In this document: one piece after another, positions 1 to 10,636 of the stretch
Layout: each line of letters begins with the position of its first letter
Numbering within the stretch: position 1 is the first letter of the stretch
From: Aquarana catesbeiana
Taxonomy: Eukaryota > Chordata > Amphibia > Anura > Ranidae
DNA length: 64,000 nucleotides
Assembly: GCF_042186555.1 (NCBI RefSeq)
Contig: NC_133328.1
Location: 339,924,035 to 339,988,034 of the forward strand
Direction of reading: 5' to 3'
The notes under the pieces: generated by a model
Told to the model about the DNA's origin: nothing
The model's database searches: none
The model's input: the letters and a program-made list of their open reading frames with translations, nothing else
Made by a program: the position numbers and the translations under genes

Positions 1-234
1 ATACAGCCACATGAGCAATGGTACCCACCAGAGTTGCTCTTTGCCCCCCTTGTGTTTAATTGTAGAACAAGGAAAGATACCCCCTAAATGGGACTTTGAC
101 AGACCACCAACTCTATGATAAAAAATGTCTTTAATGATATAGAATAAAAAGATGTAATAGCGTCTACACAATACATAAATACATTGCATAAAAAACGGAA
201 CAAAAAATGCACAAATACAGATCATAATATCATA

Positions 235-626
235 TGTACTCTCCAAGGGGTGGTGTACCCTGGGTATCAGGAAATGTCCAGGCAGGATAAAAAAGAGGAC
301 TCTTAAGAAACAATAGGAGTAGAATATGCGAAGATTGAAGGCCATTTACTGATTTAAATTTGTCCCAAATGGCAAGAGAATGTTTAGTAACTGGATTAGT
401 GAGAGGATCGCAACCATAATCGATTGGATATAGATAATGGATCACAATCTATAGATTCCAGAGCTACCCAGAGAAGTAATTTCATTGGTTGCATGCTACT
501 TAGGTATTTGTGTATATAGATGGATAAATTAGGAAATCCAAGGCAGCCTTTAATTTTTGGAAGGTAGAGGGTATGCTTAGGTAAACAGGGTTTGAAGAGC
601 CCAAAACAAAAGCTGTCATTTTGCAC
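235..626 (-). pseudogene. L1-like ORF2 C-terminal fragment
   Basis: Two overlapping minus-strand frames (roughly 626-396 and 445-230) read like the region after the reverse transcriptase of L1/Tx1-type ORF2 proteins. The upstream frame has a KGCLGFPNLSIY segment, matching the usual 'GGLGxPD/NxxxY' signature. The next frame has a conserved Trp within SLAIWDKF, followed by SPLFYPAW, which resembles the 'NPxFPPG' stretch of these proteins. A frameshift near 430 separates the two. No endonuclease or catalytic RT motif is present, so this is a short decayed piece. The call rests on motif resemblance only, and other non-LTR clades are possible. Confidence 0.5.
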
Positions 627-1815
627 TGCAATACTCTTAAAAAGTATTCTGGAACAGAAATGGGCAGATCATTGTTTTTCTAGTCGAGCTGATGAGCTCC
701 GGTTTGGAGTTTGGTATGCGTATAGTTATATTTTATGGGTTGCTATTTTTTATTTATTGATGAATTTTAGTTCAATATACAGTTGAATACAGAGTTTTGA
801 TTGAGAGATCATATTTCCTATTCCTTGTCTCCAGATGTCAAGAGAATACTGTAAAGTACAACAAAATAATTCTACTTTGCACCAGAATGTTGATGTTTTT
901 ACAAATTTCTTCTCCAAATAAACAGGAAGGACGAAGAATGTTGTTAGGTGTTCTTGTGGGTTAGAAACAAATCCAGGGACACATAAAAATAGACAACCAA
1001 GAAATTTAGTGTTTATTAAAAAAAGATACAATAAACAGGTCATGCTGCACATAAAAAGTAAATCAAGACTGGGTGTTCAATGATACTGAATCATTAGCAA
1101 AATTACTGTTTGGTATACATTCATCTGATATAAAATAGTAATTAATTGATTAGGTTGAGGCACTATTATAACTCCAGTCAAACATCCAGTACAGAAAGGA
1201 CCCACAAAGCTGCTTAGTCACAAATAAAATTAATGGCTCAATCAAAATGCATGAATAAGTAAGTCAAGCAACCTTCCTACCTGTAAGGAATATTCAATGT
1301 ACTGTACTTAAAATGATAATGATTTGAAAAGAAGGCAGCAGATGGGGGGGAGGTAATGCATAAAACAAAACAGTCCTAAAAAAGGTTGTACAGTATGAGT
1401 GACAAATGCAAAAAGAGTAATCACTGATATAATAAGTGTCTCCAAAAATGTGCAGGATACAGATGCTGCAAATATTGTTGTTTCTGGTGACTAATTATCA
1501 GTTGAATTGGTTACTATATCTAGTAAGCAATTTCCCTTGAACCCAATAATAAAATAATAAACAGAAACTCAAGTATGGAAAAGCAAAGCTAATCAGATTC
1601 AATCTAGAAACAGGTGCACAAATGAATGGGATACTTTGAGAATAGTATTTCAGTAGAAAAAAAGCTTCAAGAACCAGCTGTATCTATTAGCCATAAACTT
1701 AATAGATAAGGTGTTGATAAAAATTAAATGTAAAAGGAATTTGCACATTTGCTCATACCCTCAAATTAAAAAAAAAAAAACATGCGGGACTTACATCTAA
1801 TAGGGATGGTATTGC
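627..1815. other. Unassigned AT-rich sequence
   Basis: No coherent coding frame, terminal repeats or RNA gene could be recognised. Short open frames here have no recognisable motifs and the composition is AT-rich throughout. Confidence 0.5.
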
Positions 1816-2009
1816 CTGAAGGACAGTGGTCATCAACCCTTGTCCTCCACTAATAGGCCAGGTTTGCAAGATGACTGAAATACATCACAGGTGATATCAT
1901 TTGCTGCTCAGTAATCACAGTATTCTAGTCTGCATCTCCCCAAGGTAATACATAAAACCTGGCCTGTTAGTGGGCCCTGAGGACAGGGTTGATGACCACT
2001 GCTGTAGGA
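1816..2009. mobile_element. hAT-type MITE with 8-bp target duplication
   Basis: The element proper is 1824-2001 (178 bp). Its ends are inverted repeats: it begins CAGTGGTCATCAACCCTTGT and ends with the near-exact reverse complement, finishing in GACCACTG. The flanking octamers CTGAAGGA (1816-1823) and CTGTAGGA (2002-2009) differ at one base. Eight-base duplications and CAG-starting ends are typical of the hAT superfamily. It has no coding capacity and would have depended on a transposase supplied elsewhere. Confidence 0.8.
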
Positions 2010-5000
2010 GACTGCCAAGATGCACACTGAATAAGCAGAATGTTTATTTGACCATTACATATTTGTTAGATGTCTTAGACATAATCTCCCTCTCCCTGCT
2101 GCTCTTGCTATCACTCTTCCTGCATGCTTTCAACCTGCAGCCACCATCACTCAAACTCTCTCTCTTCCTGCAGAACATTGGTTGTTGAGCAACAGGCCCT
2201 GCACTGCTAGAAATGCCTTCTTTACTCCCATTGGTTATGTAGGCACTCCCCTCAGGTGGGGTCCTCATTGAAAGGCAGAGGGTCAGCTCTGTCTGCTTGC
2301 CACGGCTCTGGACTTGTGAGTTAGCTTCCTGGGTAATGTACCTTGTGCCTTGCATTGTTCCTGGATGTCCCCTGCTACTAACTTTTGTATGGATAACAGA
2401 TACACTATTGATTGCCATCTGCCCTGACTTTTTGCTTGATTATGGAATTCACTACTGATTACTGCCTGCCTTGACCCTTGGCCTTACAATTCTCTTCCTG
2501 GTTCATGGTGAATTTTAAGCACATGTTTATTGTTTCTGTGCAGTGTAATTTGTGTTGTATCATGAATTTTTAGACTGGGTCTTGCTATTTTGATGACAGA
2601 ATATATAAGTATACTGTATATTATCACTAGTATACTGGGAATACAATATGCAATAAAGTTTAAAAACTGATAATACTCAAATTACTAGTTGCATATATAA
2701 ACTACTCAAGACAGTTACTTGTTTACATGGACAACTACTATTAAAATGCATGCCCACTATGTAGAAAATAACAGTTAACTTAGAAAGAAAAATAACTAGC
2801 AAAGTGTGTATGCATGTCTAACACCTACAATAAGATTGAATTTATCCTCTTTCTACTGTGCTGATGACTTATGTATTGGACTGTTCTATTTTGTAAAAGG
2901 TTAACTGGTTTAATGAATCTTCTACCAGTAAAACTGTATAACCAAGAACCCTAGTGCTAGAAGTTCTCTTAGTCATGTAACAATATGCAGCCATTTGTTT
3001 TTGATTTCCTGACAGCCCTCTGGCTTTTTATTATACAACTTCTAGGTTTTTATTGATGGCTGTTACTGAACAAAATTGCACATTATGCTTACTTCATAAA
3101 GAGATGTAGACTATAACTTCCCGAAATTCCAATTTAATACTATATCGCAGTGTGTTTAGCTTTTAATAATTATGGATGGATCCCTAATAAGCTAAGAGAG
3201 CAGACACAATTGCTGTTTTCAAAAGACTCTTCAAAATATGGTGCCATGCTAAGAATGACTGCTTAACATAACCAAGAGTTATTTAGAAACATTGCTCTAC
3301 AAAATGTTGTAAATGAGGCATTATTGTATACCGTATATTTGACACATATACATGCTGTTTAGGATCTATTTATCTCCCACTCTTTCATTTTTTACATTTA
3401 GAACAGACAGGCATTTCAGAAAATTGGTGTTCATAAGTCCAGACATGAGATCTTCGTTTACACCTATGATGCAAATTAGGCCTTTTTATTTACTGTATGT
3501 CTGTGTTGCTGATGGGGAATTTACTTAATTTGCTGTCTGGTGAAAAGATTGTACAGGAGATAGTGTGTAACAGAGAAAATCTTTTTAATGGAGTAATTTA
3601 ACATTTTATAAATTATGGAAATATTTGGGTATGAGCCAAATAGAACAAAACGCTACTTTTTAAAAAAAATAATTAGCTATAGAAACAATATGAGTGACAT
3701 TTAATTACATCTAGACTGCTAAAGGTTTTACATAGCATTAAATTCTCTATTTATAATGTAAAGATTACAGAACAGAGTTCAAAAACTGTTGTTGAATTTT
3801 AAAAGTAGGGATATAAATCATCAGAGGATAATAGATTGTTTGTAACATTGGGTTTTGAATGATATATTGGGTTGTCATTGCGTTCAATCCACTATACTGT
3901 AGAATAGTTTTTTGCAGTTGCAAATTATCTTTCCTGTAAGTAGGTGTTACCGTGTAGATATAAAAATGCATGTTAATAATGAAAATTATAAAAATATAAT
4001 TTGGGTATTTTTATACAAATTTTTTTTTTTTTTTTCAATTCTAAGTGATAAGTAACATATTACTAAGTACACTGAAAAACACATACATAGAGTATAAAAA
4101 CACATCCAGTAACAAGACTATTTATTATATAGCTCATAGAAATTCCAAATGTATTTTCATATCATCATTGCTGCCAAAAGTAAAGTTACTAACCCAGAAA
4201 GATAGGTGAAGGATGGCTATGCATAATTAAGCAGCAGATATTTGTTAATGGCCCAAATGCTGACTATATATTTTATGCATAGGCATACACATGAAAACTT
4301 ATATCTCATGCTAATAGAACATCCTGTGCCCCTGGGTTGGACTCACAATAGAGTGCGGCAGGGAATGGACATTATACAATAATCGACAATTTCCAGTTCA
4401 GCTGAGTGTTCTGGTAAATTTGGAATGTGTTGTAATCTATTACCTACATGAATGTTTATCATTAGAAGCTGTTAAAGAAACTGAGAATTTGACAGCCAAG
4501 AATTGTATACTGTATGTATGAGCACAAGTTAAAAACTTTGATCGTAATCCTAACTGTAGATGATATTGAGACACTCTTTGACAATGACATTAACAGTCAA
4601 ATATTTTTTATTACAGACATACTGTATATTCATACAATAATATGTGGATATAAAAACTAAAAACAAAAAATGAATCTAAGTTTGGTCTACAAATACAATA
4701 AACATAACTTTGTTATTCCTATAAATTCATGAAATGAATAAATATAGCTCTCCACAAAGACAAGATCCATCATCCAAACACCTTTATTGGCAACAATAAA
4801 AAAGGATTGTTAATATAGAATGGTACACAAGGTTTCAGTCTCTTAAAATTTTAATATGAACAACATAGTATATTTTTATTACAGCCCTTCATAATTCTCC
4901 TGCTGAAAAAAAAATATTGCACTTTATAATGTCCAGGAAGTAAACAAGTGTACTCTCTGCAGATAGTCAGTGAACGATTGTTAAAAATTATAACCTACAG

Positions 5001-5203
5001 TGATATGCGGACAGTTTCATTTTTTTATTATACAGTACTTGAAATTATTGCTGATGTCAAAATATAATCCCAGGTATTAAATTTGGGATAAGCAAACCAA
5101 AAAAAGTTTAGTTCACTGGAAAATCTGCAAAATCAGCTGGAAGTCCGCAAACCCCAAATATATTGCCAAACCCTATTAAGGTCTCTAGGTGTCATATCTT
5201 GAT
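2010..5203. other. Unassigned intergenic sequence
   Basis: About 3.2 kb with no supported gene. The first 550 bp is less AT-rich and reads like many repeat-derived sequences, but no LTR or TIR boundaries could be found. The rest is AT-rich with short homopolymer runs, for example poly-T at 4020-4035. No RNA gene was recognised. Confidence 0.5.
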
Positions 5204-5206
5204 ATT

Positions 5207-5972
5207 GGTGTCCGTTTATGAAGCAGTGATCAGCGGTGATCCCGAGGATCACCGCTGATCACAGTCCATAAACAGTTTATGAAACAGTGATAATCGGGGG
5301 AGAACATGTTTGAACTTGTTCTCCCGCCGATTATCTCTACACATGGAGAATCCTCATTGAATGACACAGTAACGGCCAGTTTATGAAGCGGTGATCTCAC
5401 TGCTTCACTGGCGATCTGAGTCAGAATTCACACTCCCAGGTTCACCAGCTCAGAGATGGTGAATCGGGGAGTGAAGAGGAAATCTGGGGGGATCTGAGAG
5501 GGAAGGAGGAAGATTTTTAACTTCCTTATGCCTCGTTCAGACCCCCCAACACTGTAAGCATGTCCCCCTGTCATATTTATGTGTATACATATTTATACAT
5601 ATAATGTGTATATGTATATATATATCATGTGTGTGTATATACATGTATATATAGTGTGTGTGTGTGTATACATATGTGTATAATGTAGGGGGACACATTA
5701 TTTTATTAACATTAATCCACGCCGTTGAGCAGTGATAATTTATCACTGCTTGATAAACTGACATCTGGTGCTGTAATCTCGTAAAGTCTCACGAGATTCC
5801 AGTATCAGGGGACGTTCTCCACTATTTGAAGCATTTGTAGATCACTTCACTCCTCCAAAGGTGAAGCGATCTACACCGCTTCATAAACTGGCACACAGAG
5901 GAGAAGATTCTTCACTGTGAATGCCGGAGAACGAAGCAGTGAATAGATTTCACTGCTTCATAAATGGACACC
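5207..5972. mobile_element. Foldback element built from consecutive hairpins
   Basis: The ends are inverted: GGTGTCCGTTTATGAAGCAG at 5207 and its near reverse complement ending CATAAATGGACACC at 5972. Both sides carry ATT, a possible 3-bp target duplication. The interior is a series of separate hairpins: 5226-5242 pairs perfectly with 5246-5262 around a 3-base loop; 5289-5306 pairs with 5317-5335; 5837-5850 pairs with 5861-5874 with one mismatch. Variants of a 'TTTATGAAGCAGTGA' motif recur between them. There is no coding frame. The superfamily is not assigned. Confidence 0.7.
5577..5684. repeat. TG/TA-rich microsatellite inside the foldback element
   Basis: Alternating purine-pyrimidine DNA of mixed (TA), (TG) and TATACA steps, about 108 bp. 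It is probably a slippage expansion inside the non-autonomous element. The open frame across it is only repeat translation. Confidence 0.75.
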
Positions 5973-6236
5973 ATTGTCTGGCTTTTTTCATGGCTAATTT
6001 GTAAGCTATTATTTAAAAAAGTGCATGGGAAGCTTGGCACAGCAGACCTGTACCATCCAAAAAAAAATTCAAAAATATAATTTAGCAGGGAGAGGATATT
6101 ATAATATAGCTTAAAGGGCAACATTGAAAATATACAAATCCTTTGGATAACATGCTTGAGGATGCCTTAAAGCTGTATGTGAGATTACAGAACCACAGAA
6201 GGTAACCCTTTAAATTTTAATAAAAGGGGACACATA

Positions 6237-6745
6237 ATAATAATAATAATAAACATTTTTATTTATGATGCCCTTTTCATCAAAAGATCTTAAAGGGCTA
6301 CAGATTAAAAAAAAAATGAGCAATTTATATAATGAAACAAAAAACTAAAATGAACAAATGGCTTTGCTAAAAAGAAATGTCTTAAGACCTTTTTTTAAAG
6401 CAATCAGTAGATTGAGGAGCCCTTAAGGTGTCAGGTAGGGCATTCCACAGGCGCGGGGCAGCTGCACGAAAGGCCCTGTCTCCCATTATCCTGAGTCTAG
6501 TTCTCAGTATATGAAGAAGGTTTGAGTGATTGGAGCGGAGGGGACATGTTGTGTTTTGTGTTTTGAGAAGTTCTTTAAGAAGAGGCGGGCATGACCATAG
6601 ATACATTGGTGTGTGAGGAGAGAAACCTTGTACTCAATCCTGGTGGAGACAGGAAGCCAGTGGAGAGACTGAAGAATGGGGGTAATGTGCCCATGTTTCC
6701 GCACTCTCATCAGGATCCTTACATACAGAGTCACATACAGGCTTT
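6237..6745 (-). pseudogene. L2-like LINE: end of reverse transcriptase and 3' tail
   Basis: Minus-strand frames (6734-6504 and 6606-6382) encode the C-terminal region typical of L2/CR1/Rex-type non-LTR retrotransposons. A HITPILQSLHWLPVSTRIEY segment is followed in the next frame by GDRAFRAAAPRLWNALPD. This is the well-known vertebrate LINE tail pattern 'HWLPV...RI.. / RAFxxxAPRLWNxLP'. A frameshift near 6540 separates the frames. The 3' end is an (AAT)n tract at 6237-6255, as L2-like elements end in short tandem repeats. Only the last part of the element is present, which is usual for 5'-truncated LINE copies. Confidence 0.8.
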
Positions 6746-6759
6746 AGAGTGAGACTCCC

Positions 6760-7859
6760 TCAATCTGTTGTTCTACTGCTATTCCTGGGACAATATGCTT
6801 TGAAAAATGGACAAGCTTAAGGACACACTTGGCCAGAAATGAAGGTTACCTCACAATCACCCCTTTACAAACCATTCAGACCTACTTTGACTCAATAGTG
6901 GGTGTGCTTTAGCATGGTGAAGACAAGATGGTACCAGTTCCTTCTCCGCAGTCATCTTCCTGGCCCACACACCAGCATGCAGATAGTGTGGATGGCATGG
7001 ATTACTTCATCGGCGACCCTCTCCCTGAGGACTGCACAGACTTCTACTAAGGAGGTAAACTATATGGACATGAGGGAAAAATGGACTGTATATCTGCCAG
7101 GATCGGCATCAGAGTACATAGATCCAGCACTCTATTTGACACAGCCCCCAACTGATGCTTTAACCCCTGCTTTGGTACAGCATCAAGCTGGGTCACAGAC
7201 CTCAGCAGATGGGACTGTATATAGGTGTCCATCCAGCTTTCTCCTTGTTGCTGCTCTAGTGTCTCCCCTCCAACTTTTACCATATGCACATGGCTCAAGC
7301 TTTAGGTCTGTACCATGAGATGCAAGCATCCACTCCCCTAGAGCAGAAAAGCGAAGATATCCCTCTCCTCAGGGAAAAGCTGGTCTTAATGTCTATACCC
7401 TGGGCATTCTTGCCGCAACCCTGTAAATGGATCAGTCTCCTCTCTTTTATCCCAGTGGGTAATATAGACTCTGGGAACCAACATTGTCTTATGAGCAAAG
7501 TTCACGTAATCTACAATCCTCTAGAGGGTTACATTCAGGGACTTTCCCCACTTATCAACCCTGCCTTTCCAGCCCTCCCTGTCTTCTTTTGCTTCTGCAT
7601 CAGAAGATCTTTTCTCCTGGAAAGATTATATCATATCTATTTCCACCAAAGAGAACTTTTGCCTGCTGGTTCAGGAAGTGTTGAATTGTGAGCAAGCTGA
7701 CTCACTAGAGAAGGAAAAAAAGCCAATCAGCTTCAAAGCTGAACCTCAAATCAACATCTTGTCATTAGAGATATGTAAAGACACCTGAAGGGTCTTGATA
7801 ACAGAAGCCACCTAAATAATATTAGAGCAAAAAAACTCACTGACGTTTGCTTTTAGATA
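6760..7859. other. Unassigned, possibly old LINE-derived
   Basis: A plus-strand frame of 138 codons (6902-7318) and overlapping ones downstream (7284-7691) have no recognised motifs and no upstream promoter signal. Since an L1-type endonuclease remnant follows at 7870, this stretch may be the decayed 5' part of the same LINE. That is inference only. Confidence 0.35.
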
Positions 7860-8190
7860 TTTATTTGCCATCTATCAAGACTAAGAAGGCAGGGGTAGCC
7901 ATCCTTATTAAGACAGGTTATCTCTACTTTCTCAGGCTGACCTCTACTTGCTATGGTGGTCCATGATTAAACCCATGGTGCTGTCCAATCATAACCCTAT
8001 TATGGTAACATTACTGTTTCTCGTGCTTAATGCGAACCCATTGCCGTACAACACTTCAATTTTTGCATCCATGACTTATTTTTACAGAATGATGTTACAG
8101 CTACTTCACCTCTCAACCAATGGCAGAGTTGACCCTTTTTCATCACATACGTTCCTTTTTCATGTCTCTGACAGGGTAATGCTACATCAT
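7860..8190 (+). pseudogene. Remnant of L1-like endonuclease domain
   Basis: Around 7880-7915 one frame reads KTKKAGVAILIK, the conserved core strand of APE-type endonucleases in L1/Tx1 ORF2 ('KxGVAILI'). Around 7980-8010 another reads LSNHNPIMVTL, equivalent to the catalytic 'SDHxPI' motif with Asp replaced by Asn. Stops and frameshifts occur throughout, so it is heavily decayed. The two motifs fall in the order expected of an endonuclease, but the spacing is shortened. The MITE at 8202 cuts it off. Confidence 0.45.
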
Positions 8191-8198
8191 TGAATTGG

Positions 8199-8500
8199 TT
8201 AGGGTCCATGCACAATGGCTTAAAAATCGCTGCTTCTATGGGAGTTTTGTGTTTTGCCTGTAGAAGCAGCTCAATGCTATTCTATGTATCAATGCACATT
8301 AGGACGATTAGAGGCATATTTTAAGCTTAATGTTTTGAGGCAGGAAAAAAAAACTTCTGCTTTGTGTTTCTGATTGTAGTTTGCTGGCAGAAAAAAAAAT
8401 GCAAAACTCTCCTAAACTGTGTACAAAAAACACTTTATATGAGCATTTATTTATTTCAAGGGAACTGACGTTTTTTAAGCCCAGTGTGCACGGAACCTTA
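8199..8500. mobile_element. MITE with TTA target duplication (Harbinger-like)
   Basis: The element is 8202-8497, flanked by TTA on both sides. The left end GGGTCCATGCACAATGGCTT is a near inverted copy of the right end, whose complement starts GGTTCCGTGCACACTGGGCT. Three-base TTA/TAA duplications are typical of PIF/Harbinger elements. It is non-coding and 296 bp long. Confidence 0.7.
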
Positions 8501-8516
8501 AGCATTGTTTTATGCA

Positions 8517-9050
8517 TATAAACAAGGCCAGGGGAATGCCCAGGAAAAAATTCCAAGCCTACTTACCACCACCTCACAGACAACCAAATTAACCTGTCTA
8601 ACAGTATGCGTTAAAAACAGGGGTTTAGTCCGCACGCATTTGCAAACGCATGCGTAAGCCACAGAGCCTCGTCACGGCACCCTGATATCTGTGGTCCTAA
8701 CACTAAAATATGAGTGTCCCCACAGTGGAGGCACATGCATTCTGATGGATAAATGAGAGCAGGTGGACTGAAGGGCAGCCCATCCCTTCTTAAAGGTACA
8801 GGAGCACACCAGACACCCAGCAAATAGCACAATGGCTGCAAAGGTGCTGGTGCGTTGCTGGACCAATACACACACCAAGGTGATCTAAAAAAACTTGCCA
8901 CCACCCTCATTTATAGCTGGCTATCAAAGTAAGCGGCATTGGAGGGCTACAAACAGATATAAACAAGGCCTGGGGAATGCCCAGGAAAAAATTCCAAGCC
9001 TACTTACCACCAGCTCACAGACAACCAAATTAACCTGTCTAACAGTATGC
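8517..9050 (+). repeat. Two direct copies of a 93-bp segment, period 441 bp
   Basis: 8517-8609 and 8958-9050 are almost identical: both start TATAAACAAGGCC, contain GGGGAATGCCCAGGAAAAAA and end AACCTGTCTAACAGTATGC. The 348 bp between them is unrelated to the copies. It could be a tandem duplication with the second unit cut short, or the termini of an unrecognised element. Confidence 0.8.
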
Positions 9051-9114
9051 TCACAAGACAGTAATCAGAGGACAGTGTATAACCATCTCATCAGCACACA
9101 CAGTTATATCACAC

Positions 9115-9418
9115 AATGGGGGTTATTTACGAAAGGCAAATCCACTTTGCACTACAAGTGTACTGCAAGTGCACTCGAAACTGCACTTGGAAGTGCAGTC
9201 GCTGTAAATCTGTAAATCTGAGGGGTAGATCTGAAATGAGGGGAAGCTCTGCTGATTTTATCATCCAATCATATGCAAGCTAAAATGCTTTTTTTTTTAA
9301 TTTTCCTTGCATGTCCCCTTCAGATCTACAGTGACTGCACTTCCAAGTGCACTTTTAGTGCACTTTCAAGTGCACTTGCAGTGCAAAGTGGATTTGCCTT
9401 TCTTAAATAACCCCCAAT
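9115..9418. mobile_element. MITE with long inverted repeats
   Basis: The element is 9118-9415. Its left arm starts GGGGGTTATTTACGAAAGGC and its right arm ends AAATAACCCCC; the arms pair over about 60 bp with a few mismatches, including the CAAATCCACTTTGCACT stretch. AAT lies on both sides and may be a 3-bp target duplication. The interior has a T-rich centre and no coding frame. I recognise the arm sequence as a common frog MITE type but cannot name the family. Confidence 0.75.
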
Positions 9419-9440
9419 GTGTTATAAGATAAGTGTCTCC

Positions 9441-9605
9441 CCTTATGTCATGTCATGCCATGCCATGCAATGCCATGCAATGCTATGTTGTGTTATGTTA
9501 TAACACATGGAATTTGGTAATATGAATCATCATGTTATGTTATGGAAGCATGGCCATGTCATGACATGCCATGTTATGTTATGTTATGTTATGTTATGTT
9601 ATGTT
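9441..9605 (+). repeat. Degenerate ATGTT/ATGCC pentanucleotide microsatellite
   Basis: Runs of 5-bp units, ATGTC, ATGCC, ATGCA and TTATG, in two clusters (about 9446-9500 and 9560-9605) separated by diverged sequence. Confidence 0.8.
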
Positions 9606-9609
9606 GAAT

Positions 9610-10145
9610 TTGGTGATATGGATGTGGATTTGGTGAATTGTGAGTGTTGGGATGGTTGTAGAGGCAATGGAAAGTAGGAACTGGCAGGTCTTTGTGGGCT
9701 GTGTGGATGCAGGGTGGGTGGAGTGGCTTGATTGAAGGGGGTGACTTCATTATGGTTTGGTGACTTGTGAGATTGGGGTTGGTTATGTGTGGGGTAAGAT
9801 GGTGTAGTATGCCTGGGTTATACATGTATAACTTTGGGATGTGTTAAGTGGATGGGACTGGGTGGATTAGATGAGGGGGTGGGGGATGTGTATGATGGAT
9901 GTGATTGGGGTTTGAATGAGTGGATGACTGGAGCAATTGAGGTGGGAGGTATGAGGTGGATGAAATTTGGTGGATTGGATGAGTGGCTGTAGGATGTGTA
10001 CAGTGGATGGGACCAGGTTTTGGATGAAGGGGTGGCTGGAGTACTTTGAGGGGGGTATGTATTTTAGGCAGGTGTGACTGGTATGATTGGAATGCATGGG
10101 CTTTATTAGGGGCTGTCATGTGAGGGCAAATATATGAGGATGGGA
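9610..10145 (+). repeat. Degenerate G-rich tandem repeat, unit about 107 bp
   Basis: Two recognisable units lie at about 9850-9956 and 9957-10063. Both carry GGTGGATT(A/G)GATGAG, then a GATGTGTA motif, GAT(G/GG)G, GGTTT(T)GAATGAG/GGATGAAG and GGAGCA/GGAGTA elements in the same order. More diverged units seem to extend left to about 9640. The long His/Pro-rich minus-strand reading frame across this region is a by-product of the repeat. Confidence 0.6.
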
Positions 10146-10183
10146 TATGGATAGATGGATATTGGAGGGTATGATAGTGGAGA

Positions 10184-10188
<5 letters not shown>

Positions 10189-10256
<68 letters not shown>
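10189..10256. repeat. (TA)n microsatellite
   Basis: About 65 bp of almost pure TA dinucleotides. The Tyr-Ile reading frames on both strands are artefacts of the repeat. Confidence 0.95.
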
Positions 10257-10259
<3 letters not shown>

Positions 10260-10636
10260 TGTCTTGGAACTCTATCAGCTGGACCAATACAATGATCCCT
10301 ACAGAGTGGAATGGCTCCCAGTAAGATTTGTAATATTTAGGGTCTTCTGTATATGGTAACCCTAGTAGAGTTTTCTTTTTAAACAACCCTCATCATTATC
10401 TTGTCTCCTATAGGTGAGAGGAACCACCAGACAGAGTGGTTCAAGCTGCCATAATACTGTTCTGATCATGCATACAATAATGCATTTTGAAGCATGTATT
10501 AAGTTGAGATTGAGAATATAACTTCTACTGCTCCTCGATTAGTCCTCACTCATCCAGTGCTCTTATGTCGATCCTAATAGATTTTTTTTGTTTAAGCATG
10601 TACATTTTTGTAGCAATGGTGGCTTACTCCTCACTG
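10257..10636. other. Unassigned spacer
   Basis: No gene, terminal repeat or simple repeat recognised. It lies between the TA microsatellite and the inverted Penelope segment, so the left boundary of PLE-1 may lie here. Confidence 0.4.

Noticed and set aside
2010..2560. Possible degraded solo LTR with TGCCTG/TGACC-rich sequence
   Set aside because: The style is suggestive but no TG...CA boundaries or target duplication could be found.
6902..7318. 138-codon plus-strand frame as a host gene
   Set aside because: No recognisable motif, no splice or promoter support, and it adjoins LINE debris.
9589..10386. Long His/Pro/Ser-rich minus-strand frame and Tyr-Ile frames
   Set aside because: Produced by the G-rich tandem repeat and the (TA)n microsatellite.
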